Counted from the first letter of the stretch, positions 18,675-27,524 are shown. The stretch is 37,938 nucleotides of DNA from Clostridia bacterium (GCA_017416845.1 JAFQBA010000005.1:1-37938); one strand, 5' to 3'. Numbers and translations: made by a program. Notes: generated by a model not told the origin, from the sequence alone.

Positions 18675-19826
18675 TCATTTTCTTTCTTTTTCAAATAAAT
18701 CTATAAGTCTGAAAACCTGCTCAGATGTATCTGCCATATTTGTAAAAGCTTCTTTTCTGTTCAATGCTTCATCCAATGAACACACTCTGCGTAAAATCGG
18801 AAAAAAAGCATCTATTCCGTGATGATTGCACACACCTGCATCCGGGGTAACACATCCCGAAAAAGCTATGACAGGCTTTGAATATTTTTTTGCAATAGAC
18901 GCAACCCCATGCGGAGCTTTCCCCATAACGGTCTGAGAGTCAAGTCTCCCCTCACCGGTTATAACATAGTCTGCCGTTTTAATATATCTCTCAATTCCTG
19001 TTTCGGCAAGAATCATGTTTATTCCGTTTTTAAGCTCGCCTCCGAGAAAGGTTCTGAAAGCAAAACCCATTCCACCTGCCGCACCCGAACCCGGGAAGTT
19101 TTCATCGGCATGAGGGAAACTTTCTTTGGCAAGTTTAGCATAGCTTAAAAGCCATTTGTCCATTTTTTCAATCATTTCAGGGTCAGCACCCTTTTGAGGT
19201 CCGTAAATCGCACTGCAACCGTCATTTCCGCAAAGAGGATTTTTCACATCGCAGGCAATGCTGAATGAGCACTCCGAAAGCTCTGCAAGTGCATTTGAAG
19301 CATCGATAGAGTGCAATTTTTCAAGACCTGCTGCACCCTTAGGAATATCATTTCCGTTTTCGTCGGTGAAACTGAAACCGAGAGCCTGAAGCATGCCCAC
19401 ACCGCCGTCATTGGTGGCACTGCCCCCTATTCCCACAATGAAGTTGCGACATTCCTTGCCTATTGCATGGGCAATGATTTCGCCAACGCCATAGGTTGTG
19501 GTATAAAGCGGATTGCGGTCTTTTTCGGGAACCAGGGTTATGCCTGATGCGGCAGACATTTCTATAACTGCTGTGGATGTGCTTTGAATTATGCCATAGA
19601 CCGCATCAACCTTTTGTCCGAGAGGTCCTGTGACGCTTATGCATTCGGTTTTGCCACCCATGCCTTCGGTGAGAGCATCGACTGTGCCTTCGCCGCCGTC
19701 TGCTATGGGGAAAATTTTAACCTGACTTTCGGGAAATACCCTTTTTATGCCCTCCATGCAAGCTCTGCCTGCTTCCATTGATGTGAGACTGCCTTTGAAG
19801 GAATCTATTGCAATTGCGATGTTCAT
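18675..19826 (-). CDS. glxK: Glycerate 2-kinase (GlxK/GarK family)
   Basis: A 383-residue enzyme phosphorylating D-glycerate with ATP. The family signatures run throughout: IAIDSFKGSLTS at the start, PIADGGEGTVDAL, VGIGGSATNDGGVGMLQALGF and ITGEGRLDSQTVMGKAP. The length is normal for the family. Bacterial members of this class characteristically yield 2-phosphoglycerate rather than 3-phosphoglycerate, which is directly the substrate of enolase encoded two genes downstream. The start has CGGAGG upstream. Its promoter faces away from the larA promoter, with the two -35 boxes only five bases apart, so common control of both operons is likely. Confidence 0.95.
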   Translation of the reverse strand: MNIAIAIDSFKGSLTSMEAGRACMEGIKRVFPESQVKIFPIADGGEGTVDALTEGMGGKTECISVTGPLGQKVDAVYGIIQSTSTAVIEMSAASGITLVPEKDRNPLYTTTYGVGEIIAHAIGKECRNFIVGIGGSATNDGGVGMLQALGFSFTDENGNDIPKGAAGLEKLHSIDASNALAELSECSFSIACDVKNPLCGNDGCSAIYGPQKGADPEMIEKMDKWLLSYAKLAKESFPHADENFPGSGAAGGMGFAFRTFLGGELKNGINMILAETGIERYIKTADYVITGEGRLDSQTVMGKAPHGVASIAKKYSKPVIAFSGCVTPDAGVCNHHGIDAFFPILRRVCSLDEALNRKEAFTNMADTSEQVFRLIDLFEKERK

Positions 19827-19865
19827 CTTTTACCTCCGATATGATAAAAAACATATATAAATTGT

Positions 19866-19894
19866 ATTATAGCACAATTACATATTTTTGTAAA
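19866..19894 (-). promoter_or_regulatory. Promoter of the glycerate kinase operon
   Basis: On the - strand, TTTACA (19894-19889), a 17-bp spacer and TATAAT (19871-19866). The leader is about 35 bases long. Confidence 0.75.
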
Positions 19895-19899
19895 TAGGA

Positions 19900-19928
19900 T
19901 TGCACCTTTTAAATTAGTGTGATATAAT
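19900..19928 (+). promoter_or_regulatory. Promoter of the larA operon
   Basis: TTGCAC at 19900-19905, a 17-bp spacer and TATAAT at 19923-19928. It is back-to-back with the glycerate kinase promoter. The leader is about 50 bases and contains AGAAAGGAGC before the ATG at 19985. Confidence 0.75.
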
Positions 19929-19984
19929 TAGTCTTAGCAAGCAATACCAAATAAGGCTACCATATTAGAAGAAAGGAGCTTTTT

Positions 19985-21259
19985 ATGCCTGTTATAGAAT
20001 TCCCCTACGGAAAAGAAAAACTCAAAGCAAATATTGACCAATCACGCCTAAGCGGTGTGCTTGTTTCAAATCTGCACAACTACAAGACCGAAAAAAGCGG
20101 TATTGAACTTGTTCGGGAGGCAATGGCAAACCCAATTGGCTCACCAAAGCTCTCCGAGCTTGCAAAGGACAAGAAAAAAATTGTGATTATTGCCAGTGAT
20201 CACACACGCCCCGTACCAAGCCGTGCCATCATTCCCCCGATGCTTGCACAAATCAGGCAAGCAAGCCCAGATGCAGACATCACCATTCTCATTGCTACCG
20301 GGTGTCATAGAGGAACAACGACAGATGAGCTCAAAGCCAAATTTGGCGAAGAAATTGTTTCGAAAGAAAAAATTGTAGTTCACGACTGCCTCGAAGAGGA
20401 CATGCTCACCGAAATAGGAACACTTCCTTCAGGCGGAAAGCTTTCAGTTAACAAACTAATTGTTGAGGCGGATTTGCTTGTGTCGGAAGGCTTTATTGAG
20501 CCTCACTTTTTTGCGGGATATTCGGGCGGAAGAAAGAGCGTGCTTCCCGGTGTGGCAAGCCGTGAATCGGTGCTTGCAAATCACTGCTCCGAATTTATTG
20601 CACATCCCAATGCACGAACCGGCATTATAGAAGGCAATCCCATTCATGAGGACATGCTGTGGGCTGCCAAAAAAGCGAACCTCAAGTTTATTGTTAATGT
20701 GGTTATTGACGAAAACAAAAACCCCATTTATGCAGTGGCAGGCGATGTTGAAGCGGCTCATGCAAAGGGCTGTGAATTTTTGTCAAAGCTTTGCAGAGTA
20801 AGCGCCATACCCTCTGACATTGTTATTTCCACAAACGGGGGTTATCCCCTTGACCAAAACATCTATCAGGCTGTTAAAGGCATGACAGCAGCCGAGGCAA
20901 CCGTAAAGGACGGCGGAGTCATTATCATGCTTGCAAAATCCAACGACGGTCACGGCGGAGAACAGTTTTACAAACAGCTTTCCGAAGAAAATGACCTTGA
21001 CAAAACCGAAAAAATATTTTTGTCGAGAGGCAGAAACGAAACCTTGCCCGATCAGTGGCAAAGCCAGATTCTTGTGAGAATACTCAAAAAAGCAAGTGTA
21101 ATCTACATATCGGATGCCGATGACAAAATGATTGAAGCAATGCACATGATTCCGGCTCACTCTGTTGACGAGGCAATTGTGCTTGCAGAAAAAATTCTTG
21201 GCAATCCAAGCGCAAAAATCACTGCAATCCCCGACGGTATTGCGGTTATGGTTATATAA
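19985..21259 (+). CDS. larA: Nickel-pincer lactate racemase family protein LarA
   Basis: A 424-residue cytosolic protein. LarA interconverts D- and L-lactate using the nickel-pincer nucleotide cofactor made by LarB, LarC and LarE, none of which is in this window. The positions known to matter in Lactobacillus plantarum LarA occur here with identical numbering: Asp72 and Arg75 in SDHTRP, His108 in GCHRG, His174 in EPHFF, Lys184 in GGRKS (cofactor tether), His200, Gln295 and Lys298 in YQAVKG, and Trp358. This supports a working racemase. Related members of the superfamily act on other 2-hydroxy acids, so substrate is not proven, and the divergent glycerate kinase makes another hydroxy acid conceivable. 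It is the first gene of an operon with an ECF S-component 16 bases downstream. Confidence 0.92.
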   Translation: MPVIEFPYGKEKLKANIDQSRLSGVLVSNLHNYKTEKSGIELVREAMANPIGSPKLSELAKDKKKIVIIASDHTRPVPSRAIIPPMLAQIRQASPDADITILIATGCHRGTTTDELKAKFGEEIVSKEKIVVHDCLEEDMLTEIGTLPSGGKLSVNKLIVEADLLVSEGFIEPHFFAGYSGGRKSVLPGVASRESVLANHCSEFIAHPNARTGIIEGNPIHEDMLWAAKKANLKFIVNVVIDENKNPIYAVAGDVEAAHAKGCEFLSKLCRVSAIPSDIVISTNGGYPLDQNIYQAVKGMTAAEATVKDGGVIIMLAKSNDGHGGEQFYKQLSEENDLDKTEKIFLSRGRNETLPDQWQSQILVRILKKASVIYISDADDKMIEAMHMIPAHSVDEAIVLAEKILGNPSAKITAIPDGIAVMVI

Positions 21260-21275
21260 TGAAAGGAAAAATAAC

Positions 21276-21830
21276 ATGAGCTCAATTTCACACATACTAA
21301 ATCAAAAAAGAATATCCGTAAAAATTCAAACCCTTGCCACAATTTGTGCAATAATCACTGCTGTGGCACTGCCTCAGCTTTTTCATCTTATCGGTAACAT
21401 TTCAGGTCTCGGAAAAGTGCCCGGAGTAGCATTTTTGCCCATGCATCTGCCAATTATCATGGTGGGACTTCTGGCAGGTGCCTATGCCGGAGCTGTTGCA
21501 GGCTTTTTGAGTCCTGCAGTGAGTTTTTCAATCTCAGGAATGCCCCCGGTGGCAAGCCTTCCGTTTATGATGGTTGAGCTTTGCATTTACGGTCTTGTTT
21601 CGGGACTTCTCAGAAATGCAAGAATGTCTTCGTTTTTCAAAGTCCTTGTCGCTCAGCTTGCAGGACGAATTTTCTATGCAATTGCCATCGTAAGCGCAAT
21701 TCATGTTTTTGGTAATCAGTCACTTCACATATCCTCTGCATGGACAGGAACAACCACGGGTTTGTATGGCATTTTACTTCAGTGGACCCTTATTCCACTT
21801 GTTTTGTACAGAGTGAAAGGCAAAGAATAA
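21276..21830 (+). CDS. ECF transporter S-component
   Basis: A 184-residue integral membrane protein with five or six hydrophobic segments. The stretch PMHLPIIMVGLLAG, GAVAGFLSP and SGMPP, followed by MVELCIYGLVSGLL, is typical of substrate-capture (S) subunits of energy-coupling-factor vitamin transporters. These need an EcfA/A'/T module encoded elsewhere. The ATG at 21276 has AAAGGA upstream and lies 16 bases after larA; an in-frame start inside larA is rejected. Substrate unknown. LarA needs a cofactor built from nicotinic acid adenine dinucleotide, so a nicotinate-type vitamin is a testable guess only. Confidence 0.8.
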   Translation: MSSISHILNQKRISVKIQTLATICAIITAVALPQLFHLIGNISGLGKVPGVAFLPMHLPIIMVGLLAGAYAGAVAGFLSPAVSFSISGMPPVASLPFMMVELCIYGLVSGLLRNARMSSFFKVLVAQLAGRIFYAIAIVSAIHVFGNQSLHISSAWTGTTTGLYGILLQWTLIPLVLYRVKGKE

Positions 21831-21851
21831 TTTTTGGAAAGGAATTTAATT

Positions 21852-22424
21852 ATGAACGTATATGAAACTATTGTAAACCGCAGAACAGTCAGAAAATTTA
21901 AACAGACTCCCGTAAAAAAAGACGATCTGTTAAAGCTCATCAATTCCGCAAGACTCTGCCCCACGGGAGCGAATTTGCAGTCACTTAAATATTCGGTGGT
22001 TACAAGCGAAGAAAAAAGAAAGCTTTTTTATCCCCACTTAAAATATGCCGGCTATATCCCCGACTGGGATCCTTCTTTTGAAGAAAGTCCCATGGCAATT
22101 ATTGTAGTTTTAAACGACAACACCATAAAGCCTGCCGCAAAAGCCGAAGCTGATTCGGGGGCAGCAATTATGAGCATGAGCCTTTGTGCCGTGGAACTTG
22201 GACTTGACACATGCTGGATTGGTTCGGCAAACAAAAACGAAATCAGAAAAATTATGGGCTATGACGACAATCTTGACATTCTGTATGTGCTTGCAGTCGG
22301 ATATGCCGATCAGGAAGGCGAAGCCTTTGATTCGGACGAAACCGTGAAATATTATTTTGACGAAAACCTCAAAAACCATGTTCCAAAACGCACAATGGAA
22401 AGTGTGCTTATAGATTTTGAATAA
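21852..22424 (+). CDS. Nitroreductase family flavoprotein
   Basis: A 190-residue FMN-binding oxidoreductase. It has the family start VYETIVNRRTVRKFKQTPV (flavin-contacting Arg), then SARLCPTGANLQ and the late LGLDTCWIGS and VGYADQEG. It has no transmembrane or iron-sulfur part. The ATG at 21852 follows GGAAAGGA; the open frame begins six codons earlier without a site. It lies 21 bases after the S-component gene, so it belongs to the larA operon. The physiological electron acceptor cannot be read from sequence. Members reduce nitroaromatics, quinones or enoates. Confidence 0.88.
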   Translation: MNVYETIVNRRTVRKFKQTPVKKDDLLKLINSARLCPTGANLQSLKYSVVTSEEKRKLFYPHLKYAGYIPDWDPSFEESPMAIIVVLNDNTIKPAAKAEADSGAAIMSMSLCAVELGLDTCWIGSANKNEIRKIMGYDDNLDILYVLAVGYADQEGEAFDSDETVKYYFDENLKNHVPKRTMESVLIDFE

Positions 22425-22448
22425 CCCATCATACGGAGAATAACACAA

Positions 22449-23318
22449 ATGAAAAACAAATCAATAATATTAATTATCCTTGCAGGGATTCTCTGGGGTA
22501 CATCGGGAATATTTGTTCACTTCCTTGCACCTATGGGACTTACATCCTTGCAAATGACAACAATCCGAAGCACAGTTTCGGCAGTGTGCATGATTTTGTA
22601 TGCACTGATTGGAAACCGTGAAATGTTTAAAATCAAATTAATACCGCTTATCCTTGCCTTTTTTTGCGGCATTGCGGTGTTTTTTACTGCCTACAGCTAC
22701 TATTCGTCCATGCAGTTGACCTCGGTTTCCACTGCGGTAGTGCTGATGTACACATCACCCATATTCATCATGGCATTTTCAGTTGCGTTTATGGGCGAAA
22801 AGCTTACCCGCATCAAAATTCTGGCAGTTTTGCTCATGATTGCGGGATGCGCCCTTGTATCAGGAATAATCGGCACAATCAAGCTAAACACCATGGGCAT
22901 CATCCTCGGCTTTGTATCATCATTTGCATATGGGACCTACAACATTGTTGCAAAATTTCAGATGAAGCGTGGTACAAATCCACTCAGTGCGTGTATGTAT
23001 TGTTATATTTTTATGGCAATTGTTTCTCTCTTTGTTTCAAATCCCGCAGGAATTGCACATGTTGCAATTAAAAACCCGTCTACCGTTTGGCTGATGCTCG
23101 GTTGCGGAATCTGCACCTGCGTTTTGCCATATTTCCTATACACGATTTCTCTGAAATATCTCCCTGTGGGTACTGCATCGGCACTGAGCATAGTAGAACC
23201 CATGGCGGCAACCTTTTTCAGCATAACCATCCTTGATGAATACCCCGGCTTTTTTTCCGGTTTGGGGATTGTTCTGATTATCGGTGCCACATATCTTTTG
23301 AGCAGGGTTAAAGAATGA
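22449..23318 (+). CDS. EamA/DMT-family transporter
   Basis: A 289-residue membrane protein with ten hydrophobic helices in two EamA halves (about 7-137 and 148-287). The typical start is GILWGTSGIFVHFL, and the second half begins GIILGFVSSFAYGTYNIV. DMT carriers usually export or import small metabolites such as amino acids or sugars, and substrate cannot be predicted. It lies 24 bases after the nitroreductase and is the last gene of the larA operon. Confidence 0.9.
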   Translation: MKNKSIILIILAGILWGTSGIFVHFLAPMGLTSLQMTTIRSTVSAVCMILYALIGNREMFKIKLIPLILAFFCGIAVFFTAYSYYSSMQLTSVSTAVVLMYTSPIFIMAFSVAFMGEKLTRIKILAVLLMIAGCALVSGIIGTIKLNTMGIILGFVSSFAYGTYNIVAKFQMKRGTNPLSACMYCYIFMAIVSLFVSNPAGIAHVAIKNPSTVWLMLGCGICTCVLPYFLYTISLKYLPVGTASALSIVEPMAATFFSITILDEYPGFFSGLGIVLIIGATYLLSRVKE

Positions 23319-23362
23319 TAAAACTCATTCAAACATTATTAATGTGCTTTTTCTTTTAAAAC

Positions 23363-23422
23363 AATGGCGGTTAAACTGATCATCCCGGAGATTATCCCCG
23401 ATTGAACAGTCGAACCGCCATT
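23363..23422. terminator. Structured inverted repeat between convergent genes
   Basis: AATGGCGGTT (23363-23372) pairs with AACCGCCATT (23413-23422). Inside are ACTG/CAGT and a CGG/CCG core, giving a branched or bulged 60-nt fold. Neither side has a strong T run, although TTGTTTT follows on the - strand. It is probably the terminator of the lipoprotein gene, the larA operon or both. Confidence 0.5.
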
Positions 23423-23466
23423 ACTTATTGTACATATTGAATTTTCGTCAATACAGGCAATGAGAT

Positions 23467-24450
23467 TTACGGTGCATAAATCAGATTTCCGTCAGTATCA
23501 TACACCTTATATCCTTCTGACTTCCTGCTTAGTGCCAGATTTTTGGCGTTTTCCAAAACAGAAAATGCACCTATCTGGGAATCAGCATCATACGCAGACT
23601 TTCTGACACGGTAAAAAGCCTTGCCTTCAACCGGAACTGCATCACCTTTATCCGGATCTGTCACAACAGGCATATCGCTGTTTTCGGGTTCATCATTTCT
23701 GTTTTCCTCTTTATCTTCTCGTTCTTCATCTTTGTTATCGCCAATCAGAAAATTCTCCAGTTCATAGTAATTTTCAAATTCCGTACCCGAAACATCTTCA
23801 AAATTTCTGTCTATTGCACTCCACATATATCTGCCGGATGTATTGCTCCTGCATGCATAATACAACGGAACTGCACTGTTATCCTTAAATATTATGTTAA
23901 TCTCAGAATATATGTCAAGCATAGGTTCCTTCGCCGAAATATATTTCGATATAGAATCTCGCGCGTCGTTAAGCGGTATAAATTCATCGTTTTTGGTAAG
24001 CCGCATTATGTAGTTTTCTGCAACACCTACATCCTCAAAACAATAAAAACCGTATTTACTTATGTATTCATATATTATATCCACATTATCGCTCTGAAGC
24101 TTATGAGGGAAGCTGATGATATGTTCGTCATAGAGAACCTCAAGAGGAGCATAGTCGCCATATTCAAACATTATTATTTGCATATTATCATAATCTGCCG
24201 CACAAATGCTGTATCTGCTTCTCCCTGCATCATCATTGTAATTTACAAGCACAAGCTTCCATTTACCGTCTTTATCAAGACCGAATATATCATTGTCAAC
24301 AGATCGTGTATACACAGTTTCTGCCGAATTTGCTCCTACTGCCTTGGCAAAATCGGCATTCGTGAGTCTTTTCGTCACTTCTGAATCGGAGCATCCTGAA
24401 AAATTCATAATTATAACAAATATCAAACTAATCAAAAAAATTCTCTTCAT
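23467..24450 (-). CDS. Lipoprotein of unknown function
   Basis: A 327-residue lipoprotein. The signal peptide carries a lipobox, Phe17-Ser-Gly-Cys20, followed by a mixed ectodomain without a recognised family. An acidic low-complexity stretch (about 235-265) leads to a C-terminal module of some 49 residues starting FYRVRKSAYDADSQIGAF and ending VYDTDGNLIYAP. That module resembles short repeats at the ends of Clostridial cell-wall amidases and SPOR-like domains, so it may bind the wall. The ATG at 24450 has GGAGC upstream; the longer open frame has none. A perfect consensus promoter lies at 24513-24541. Confidence 0.7.
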   Translation of the reverse strand: MKRIFLISLIFVIIMNFSGCSDSEVTKRLTNADFAKAVGANSAETVYTRSVDNDIFGLDKDGKWKLVLVNYNDDAGRSRYSICAADYDNMQIIMFEYGDYAPLEVLYDEHIISFPHKLQSDNVDIIYEYISKYGFYCFEDVGVAENYIMRLTKNDEFIPLNDARDSISKYISAKEPMLDIYSEINIIFKDNSAVPLYYACRSNTSGRYMWSAIDRNFEDVSGTEFENYYELENFLIGDNKDEEREDKEENRNDEPENSDMPVVTDPDKGDAVPVEGKAFYRVRKSAYDADSQIGAFSVLENAKNLALSRKSEGYKVYDTDGNLIYAP

Positions 24451-24512
24451 AACGTTGCTCCTTTGTTCATAAATATTTTTTAATATAGTGACCAATACTG
24501 ACCCCTGATACA

Positions 24513-24541
24513 ATTATATATAATCCGAATACTTTTGTCAA
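24513..24541 (-). promoter_or_regulatory. Consensus promoter of the lipoprotein gene
   Basis: On the - strand, TTGACA (24541-24536), a 17-bp spacer and TATAAT (24518-24513): a perfect sigma-A consensus. Confidence 0.8.
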
Positions 24542-24740
24542 TATTTTGTCATTATTAAAGATTGCCCCCTATTTCCCGAAAAAACGCATCAGGAAAAAAA
24601 CGTAAAAACAGCATAATATCAGTATTATTACTTGATTTTGTCGGAATATTAATTAAAAACCTGTGCCGTAAATCTACAAATTACTCGCCTTTCAACAGTT
24701 ATAATAAATAAAAGTATTATTTATTTTCGGGAGGCTCACT

Positions 24741-27107
24741 ATGGAAAAACGAAAAAATACACCGTCTGGAATCGTTCTGTCTAAAGTGGCAGAACAGGGG
24801 AAAGAAAAAATCATATTCAAATTTACGGCAAATGAAACAGTAAAAAATATATTTTGCTTTATACTTCAGTTTTCACAAGTATTTTCAGGGATGTCTCCTT
24901 TCGGAATAGCATTCTATTCCTCTGTTTTTCGTCCTGACAGATGGATTTTATATTTCATCAGCTCGCTTTTGGGAATGGTTGTTGCCCACGGAGAAATCGT
25001 TTGGATATATAGCGTAACACTTATTGCTCAGACCGCAATATTTGCTGTTTTTGACGGTTATCTCTCATCAGGCACCATGAAGAGTGTGCTGTCCGGGGCT
25101 CTCTTTTTTATTTTATCACTCACACGCTTTATAGGTACACAATATTTAATATATGACTTATTTGCCCTTATTCTTGAAACCATAATCCTCGGAGTTTCTT
25201 CATATGTATTCTTTACTGCTGTACAACTGACGGAAAACTTCAGAAAAAGAACCTTTATATCCGAGCGTGAAAACATGTGCATTTATTCGGCTTTATCCAT
25301 ATTAATGCTCAGCCTTTCAGCACTGTCGCCTGACCCGAAATTGCGCATATCCTCCATTATATCCGTTTTCCTTCTTCTTTGCACAAGTTTGTCTGCACCC
25401 CGAAAATCCGCCTTGACAATGGCAATACTGTTTGGTGTTATCGGTTCACTATCACCTGATTCAAGTGTTGCAATAATGGGAACATACCCCTTTGCAGTGC
25501 TTCTTGCATCTTCTTTGAAGGATTACGGTAAAATCGGTATCATTTTAGGATTTGTTATTGCAAATACAACTTCGTCACTTTTTTTGTCCGACACAGGAGA
25601 AACCGTAATAGCTATATATGACTGTTTTATTGCATCATTTCTTTTCTCCCTTATGCCCCAAAAACTTTTTTCGCCTTTAAAAAGTTTTTTTGAAAAAACA
25701 GACAATTCAGCTAATGCATATTACAAAGTCCAATCTCCGGATGAAGATAACCTTAAAAGAATATCAGATATAGCCGATTCCATATCGGATCTTTCCGATA
25801 TATATGTTAAAACGTGTCATGATAAAAAGCTCGGAAACAGCTATCTTATGTTTATGATGAAAAGAGTCGGCGATAAAGTGTGCAGAGGGTGTCCTTCCAA
25901 AAACAAATGCTTTAACCTCCAAACCGGTAAAGCATATGAAGTTATGCGGTCGTTTTTGGAAAATAATTCTTATCAGACTGTAATCACCGCTGAAAAACTG
26001 CCGGATAAATTCAAAAGCATATGCCACAGATGCGACAGCTTTGCCGAGGCTCTTAACCATTGCTCAGATATTATTAAAACCGAAATAAAATGGCTAAGCA
26101 AAACAAATGAAACTCGTAAGCTCATATCCGTACAGCTTTCCGAAATATCTCAAATTCTGAAAAAAGAATGTAATAATGCCGAAAACTCACGCGACCGTGA
26201 GCTTGAAGAAAAGCTCCGCCTCTCCCTTGACAGATCGGGTATATATCCCGCGAATATCACTGTACGCAAAAACAACGAGCTCAATTATGATATATGCGTA
26301 AGTGTAAAGGATAAAACAGTTGATAAAACAACAAGACCTACAATAAAAACATGTATTGAGTCAACAACTCACTCACCGATTGCATTTTCCGGTGCAAAAC
26401 GTCTGAAGGATGAATACGTTTTCTGCTTTTGTCCGTCAACGGCATACAGTGCGTCATTTGGGTATGCCACAAAATCCAAAAGCGGAGAAAAAGTATGCGG
26501 CGACAGCTTCAATGTTATATATACCGGCAAAAATAAAATGGTAATGGTCTTATCAGACGGCATGGGCAGCGGCAAAGGAGCTCATGAAGAAAGCAAAATG
26601 ACTGTAAGTCTTTTAGAAAAATTTCTCTCAACCGGATTTGACTGCGATACAGCTGTTGAGCTTATAAATTCGAGTCTTCTTATGAACGGAAATAAAGAAA
26701 GCTTTGCCACCATGGATATATGTGATATAAACCTTTCAGCGGCAAGCATGAACTTTACAAAGCTCGGAGCCGCAGATGCTTACATAAAATCAGGCGACAG
26801 TATAACACAAATTAAGGGAAAAAGCCTTCCCATAGGCATATTAAAGGACACAGGAGCTCAAAAACATATGCTTTCTATCGATTCGGACACTGTGGTGGTA
26901 ATGATGAGTGATGGTGTAGCGGATCTGGCACTTAAAAATGAAGCACCGGAAGGATGGATTGAAGGTGAACTGAAAAAAATGAATATTACCAATCCTCAGA
27001 TAATGGCAGGAAAGCTTCTTGAAAGAGCCGTACAGTATTCAAAAAACGATATACATGATGATATGACCGTTCTTGTGGCTTACATAGCCCGCACGGATGA
27101 AAAATAA
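24741..27107 (+). CDS. spoIIE: Stage II sporulation protein E (SpoIIE)
   Basis: A 788-residue membrane phosphatase that, in sporulation, dephosphorylates the anti-sigma-factor antagonist SpoIIAA and so activates sigma-F in the forespore. Residues about 40-310 hold the multi-helix membrane part. A central regulatory region follows with CRGCPSKNKCF. The C-terminal PP2C-type phosphatase (about 575-785) has the metal-binding Asp606 in VLSDGMGSGKGAHEES, MMSDGVADLA and the final DDMTVLVAYI. The length matches the family. GGGAGG lies six bases before the ATG. A TATAAT at 24700-24705 may be its -10, with a weak -35. Its presence indicates an endospore former. Confidence 0.96.
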   Translation: MEKRKNTPSGIVLSKVAEQGKEKIIFKFTANETVKNIFCFILQFSQVFSGMSPFGIAFYSSVFRPDRWILYFISSLLGMVVAHGEIVWIYSVTLIAQTAIFAVFDGYLSSGTMKSVLSGALFFILSLTRFIGTQYLIYDLFALILETIILGVSSYVFFTAVQLTENFRKRTFISERENMCIYSALSILMLSLSALSPDPKLRISSIISVFLLLCTSLSAPRKSALTMAILFGVIGSLSPDSSVAIMGTYPFAVLLASSLKDYGKIGIILGFVIANTTSSLFLSDTGETVIAIYDCFIASFLFSLMPQKLFSPLKSFFEKTDNSANAYYKVQSPDEDNLKRISDIADSISDLSDIYVKTCHDKKLGNSYLMFMMKRVGDKVCRGCPSKNKCFNLQTGKAYEVMRSFLENNSYQTVITAEKLPDKFKSICHRCDSFAEALNHCSDIIKTEIKWLSKTNETRKLISVQLSEISQILKKECNNAENSRDRELEEKLRLSLDRSGIYPANITVRKNNELNYDICVSVKDKTVDKTTRPTIKTCIESTTHSPIAFSGAKRLKDEYVFCFCPSTAYSASFGYATKSKSGEKVCGDSFNVIYTGKNKMVMVLSDGMGSGKGAHEESKMTVSLLEKFLSTGFDCDTAVELINSSLLMNGNKESFATMDICDINLSAASMNFTKLGAADAYIKSGDSITQIKGKSLPIGILKDTGAQKHMLSIDSDTVVVMMSDGVADLALKNEAPEGWIEGELKKMNITNPQIMAGKLLERAVQYSKNDIHDDMTVLVAYIARTDEK

Positions 27108-27119
27108 AAATACATCTGA

Positions 27120-27154
27120 TTTGTCGAATTACATCCGAATACTTTAGGTATAAT
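27120..27154 (+). promoter_or_regulatory. Promoter with Spo0A-box-like site
   Basis: TTTGTCGAA at 27120-27128 contains the Spo0A box core TGTCGAA. TATAAT at 27149-27154 lies 20 bases further. A site overlapping the -35 position is the arrangement of Spo0A-activated promoters. It would serve the small membrane protein gene at 27291, directly after spoIIE. Confidence 0.5.
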
Positions 27155-27290
27155 ATGTAAAATTCAGGAGTATAATAGCTATAGCCGAAGACGCAATACC
27201 GAACATGCTCAAAAATGAACTTTTCGGACAAGCGGGTTCAACAGAAAAACAAACATCAGTATAGGAATTACAAAAAGAAGGAGAGTTATT

Positions 27291-27524
27291 ATGCCTGAAA
27301 AAAAGAATGGAATGATTGAAAAAATAAAAGGTGTCTTTAAGGTGAAAAAACCGGTATGCGAGGATATTGTATATCAGGCAGAACAGGTCATATCGGAATA
27401 TATTGCACGTAAAAGAAACGAAATTCTTACAAAATACGGAAAAAAGAAACACCGGCTTTTAAATTTATTGCTAATTTTCTTTTCGGGCGCACTTTTGTAT
27501 TTTCTGTATTGTATATTTAAGTAA
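27291..27524 (+). CDS. Small tail-anchored membrane protein
   Basis: A 77-residue protein with a basic amphipathic N-terminal part, a helical middle (about 22-45) and a single C-terminal membrane helix (about 56-76). AAGGAGAG lies just upstream of the ATG, and a terminator follows within 20 bases. No family is recognised. The Spo0A-box-like promoter and the neighbouring spoIIE hint at a sporulation-time role, which is inference. Confidence 0.65.
   Translation: MPEKKNGMIEKIKGVFKVKKPVCEDIVYQAEQVISEYIARKRNEILTKYGKKKHRLLNLLLIFFSGALLYFLYCIFK

Noticed and set aside
24636..24650. Possible Spo0A box upstream of spoIIE (TTTTGTCGGAATATT)
   Set aside because: An extra G breaks the TGTCGAA core and its distance to the TATAAT at 24700 is long. 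Too weak to annotate.
27165..27263. Open frame between spoIIE and the small membrane gene
   Set aside because: It has no ATG, GTG or TTG after the AGGAG-like site; only an internal 19-codon ATG frame remains.
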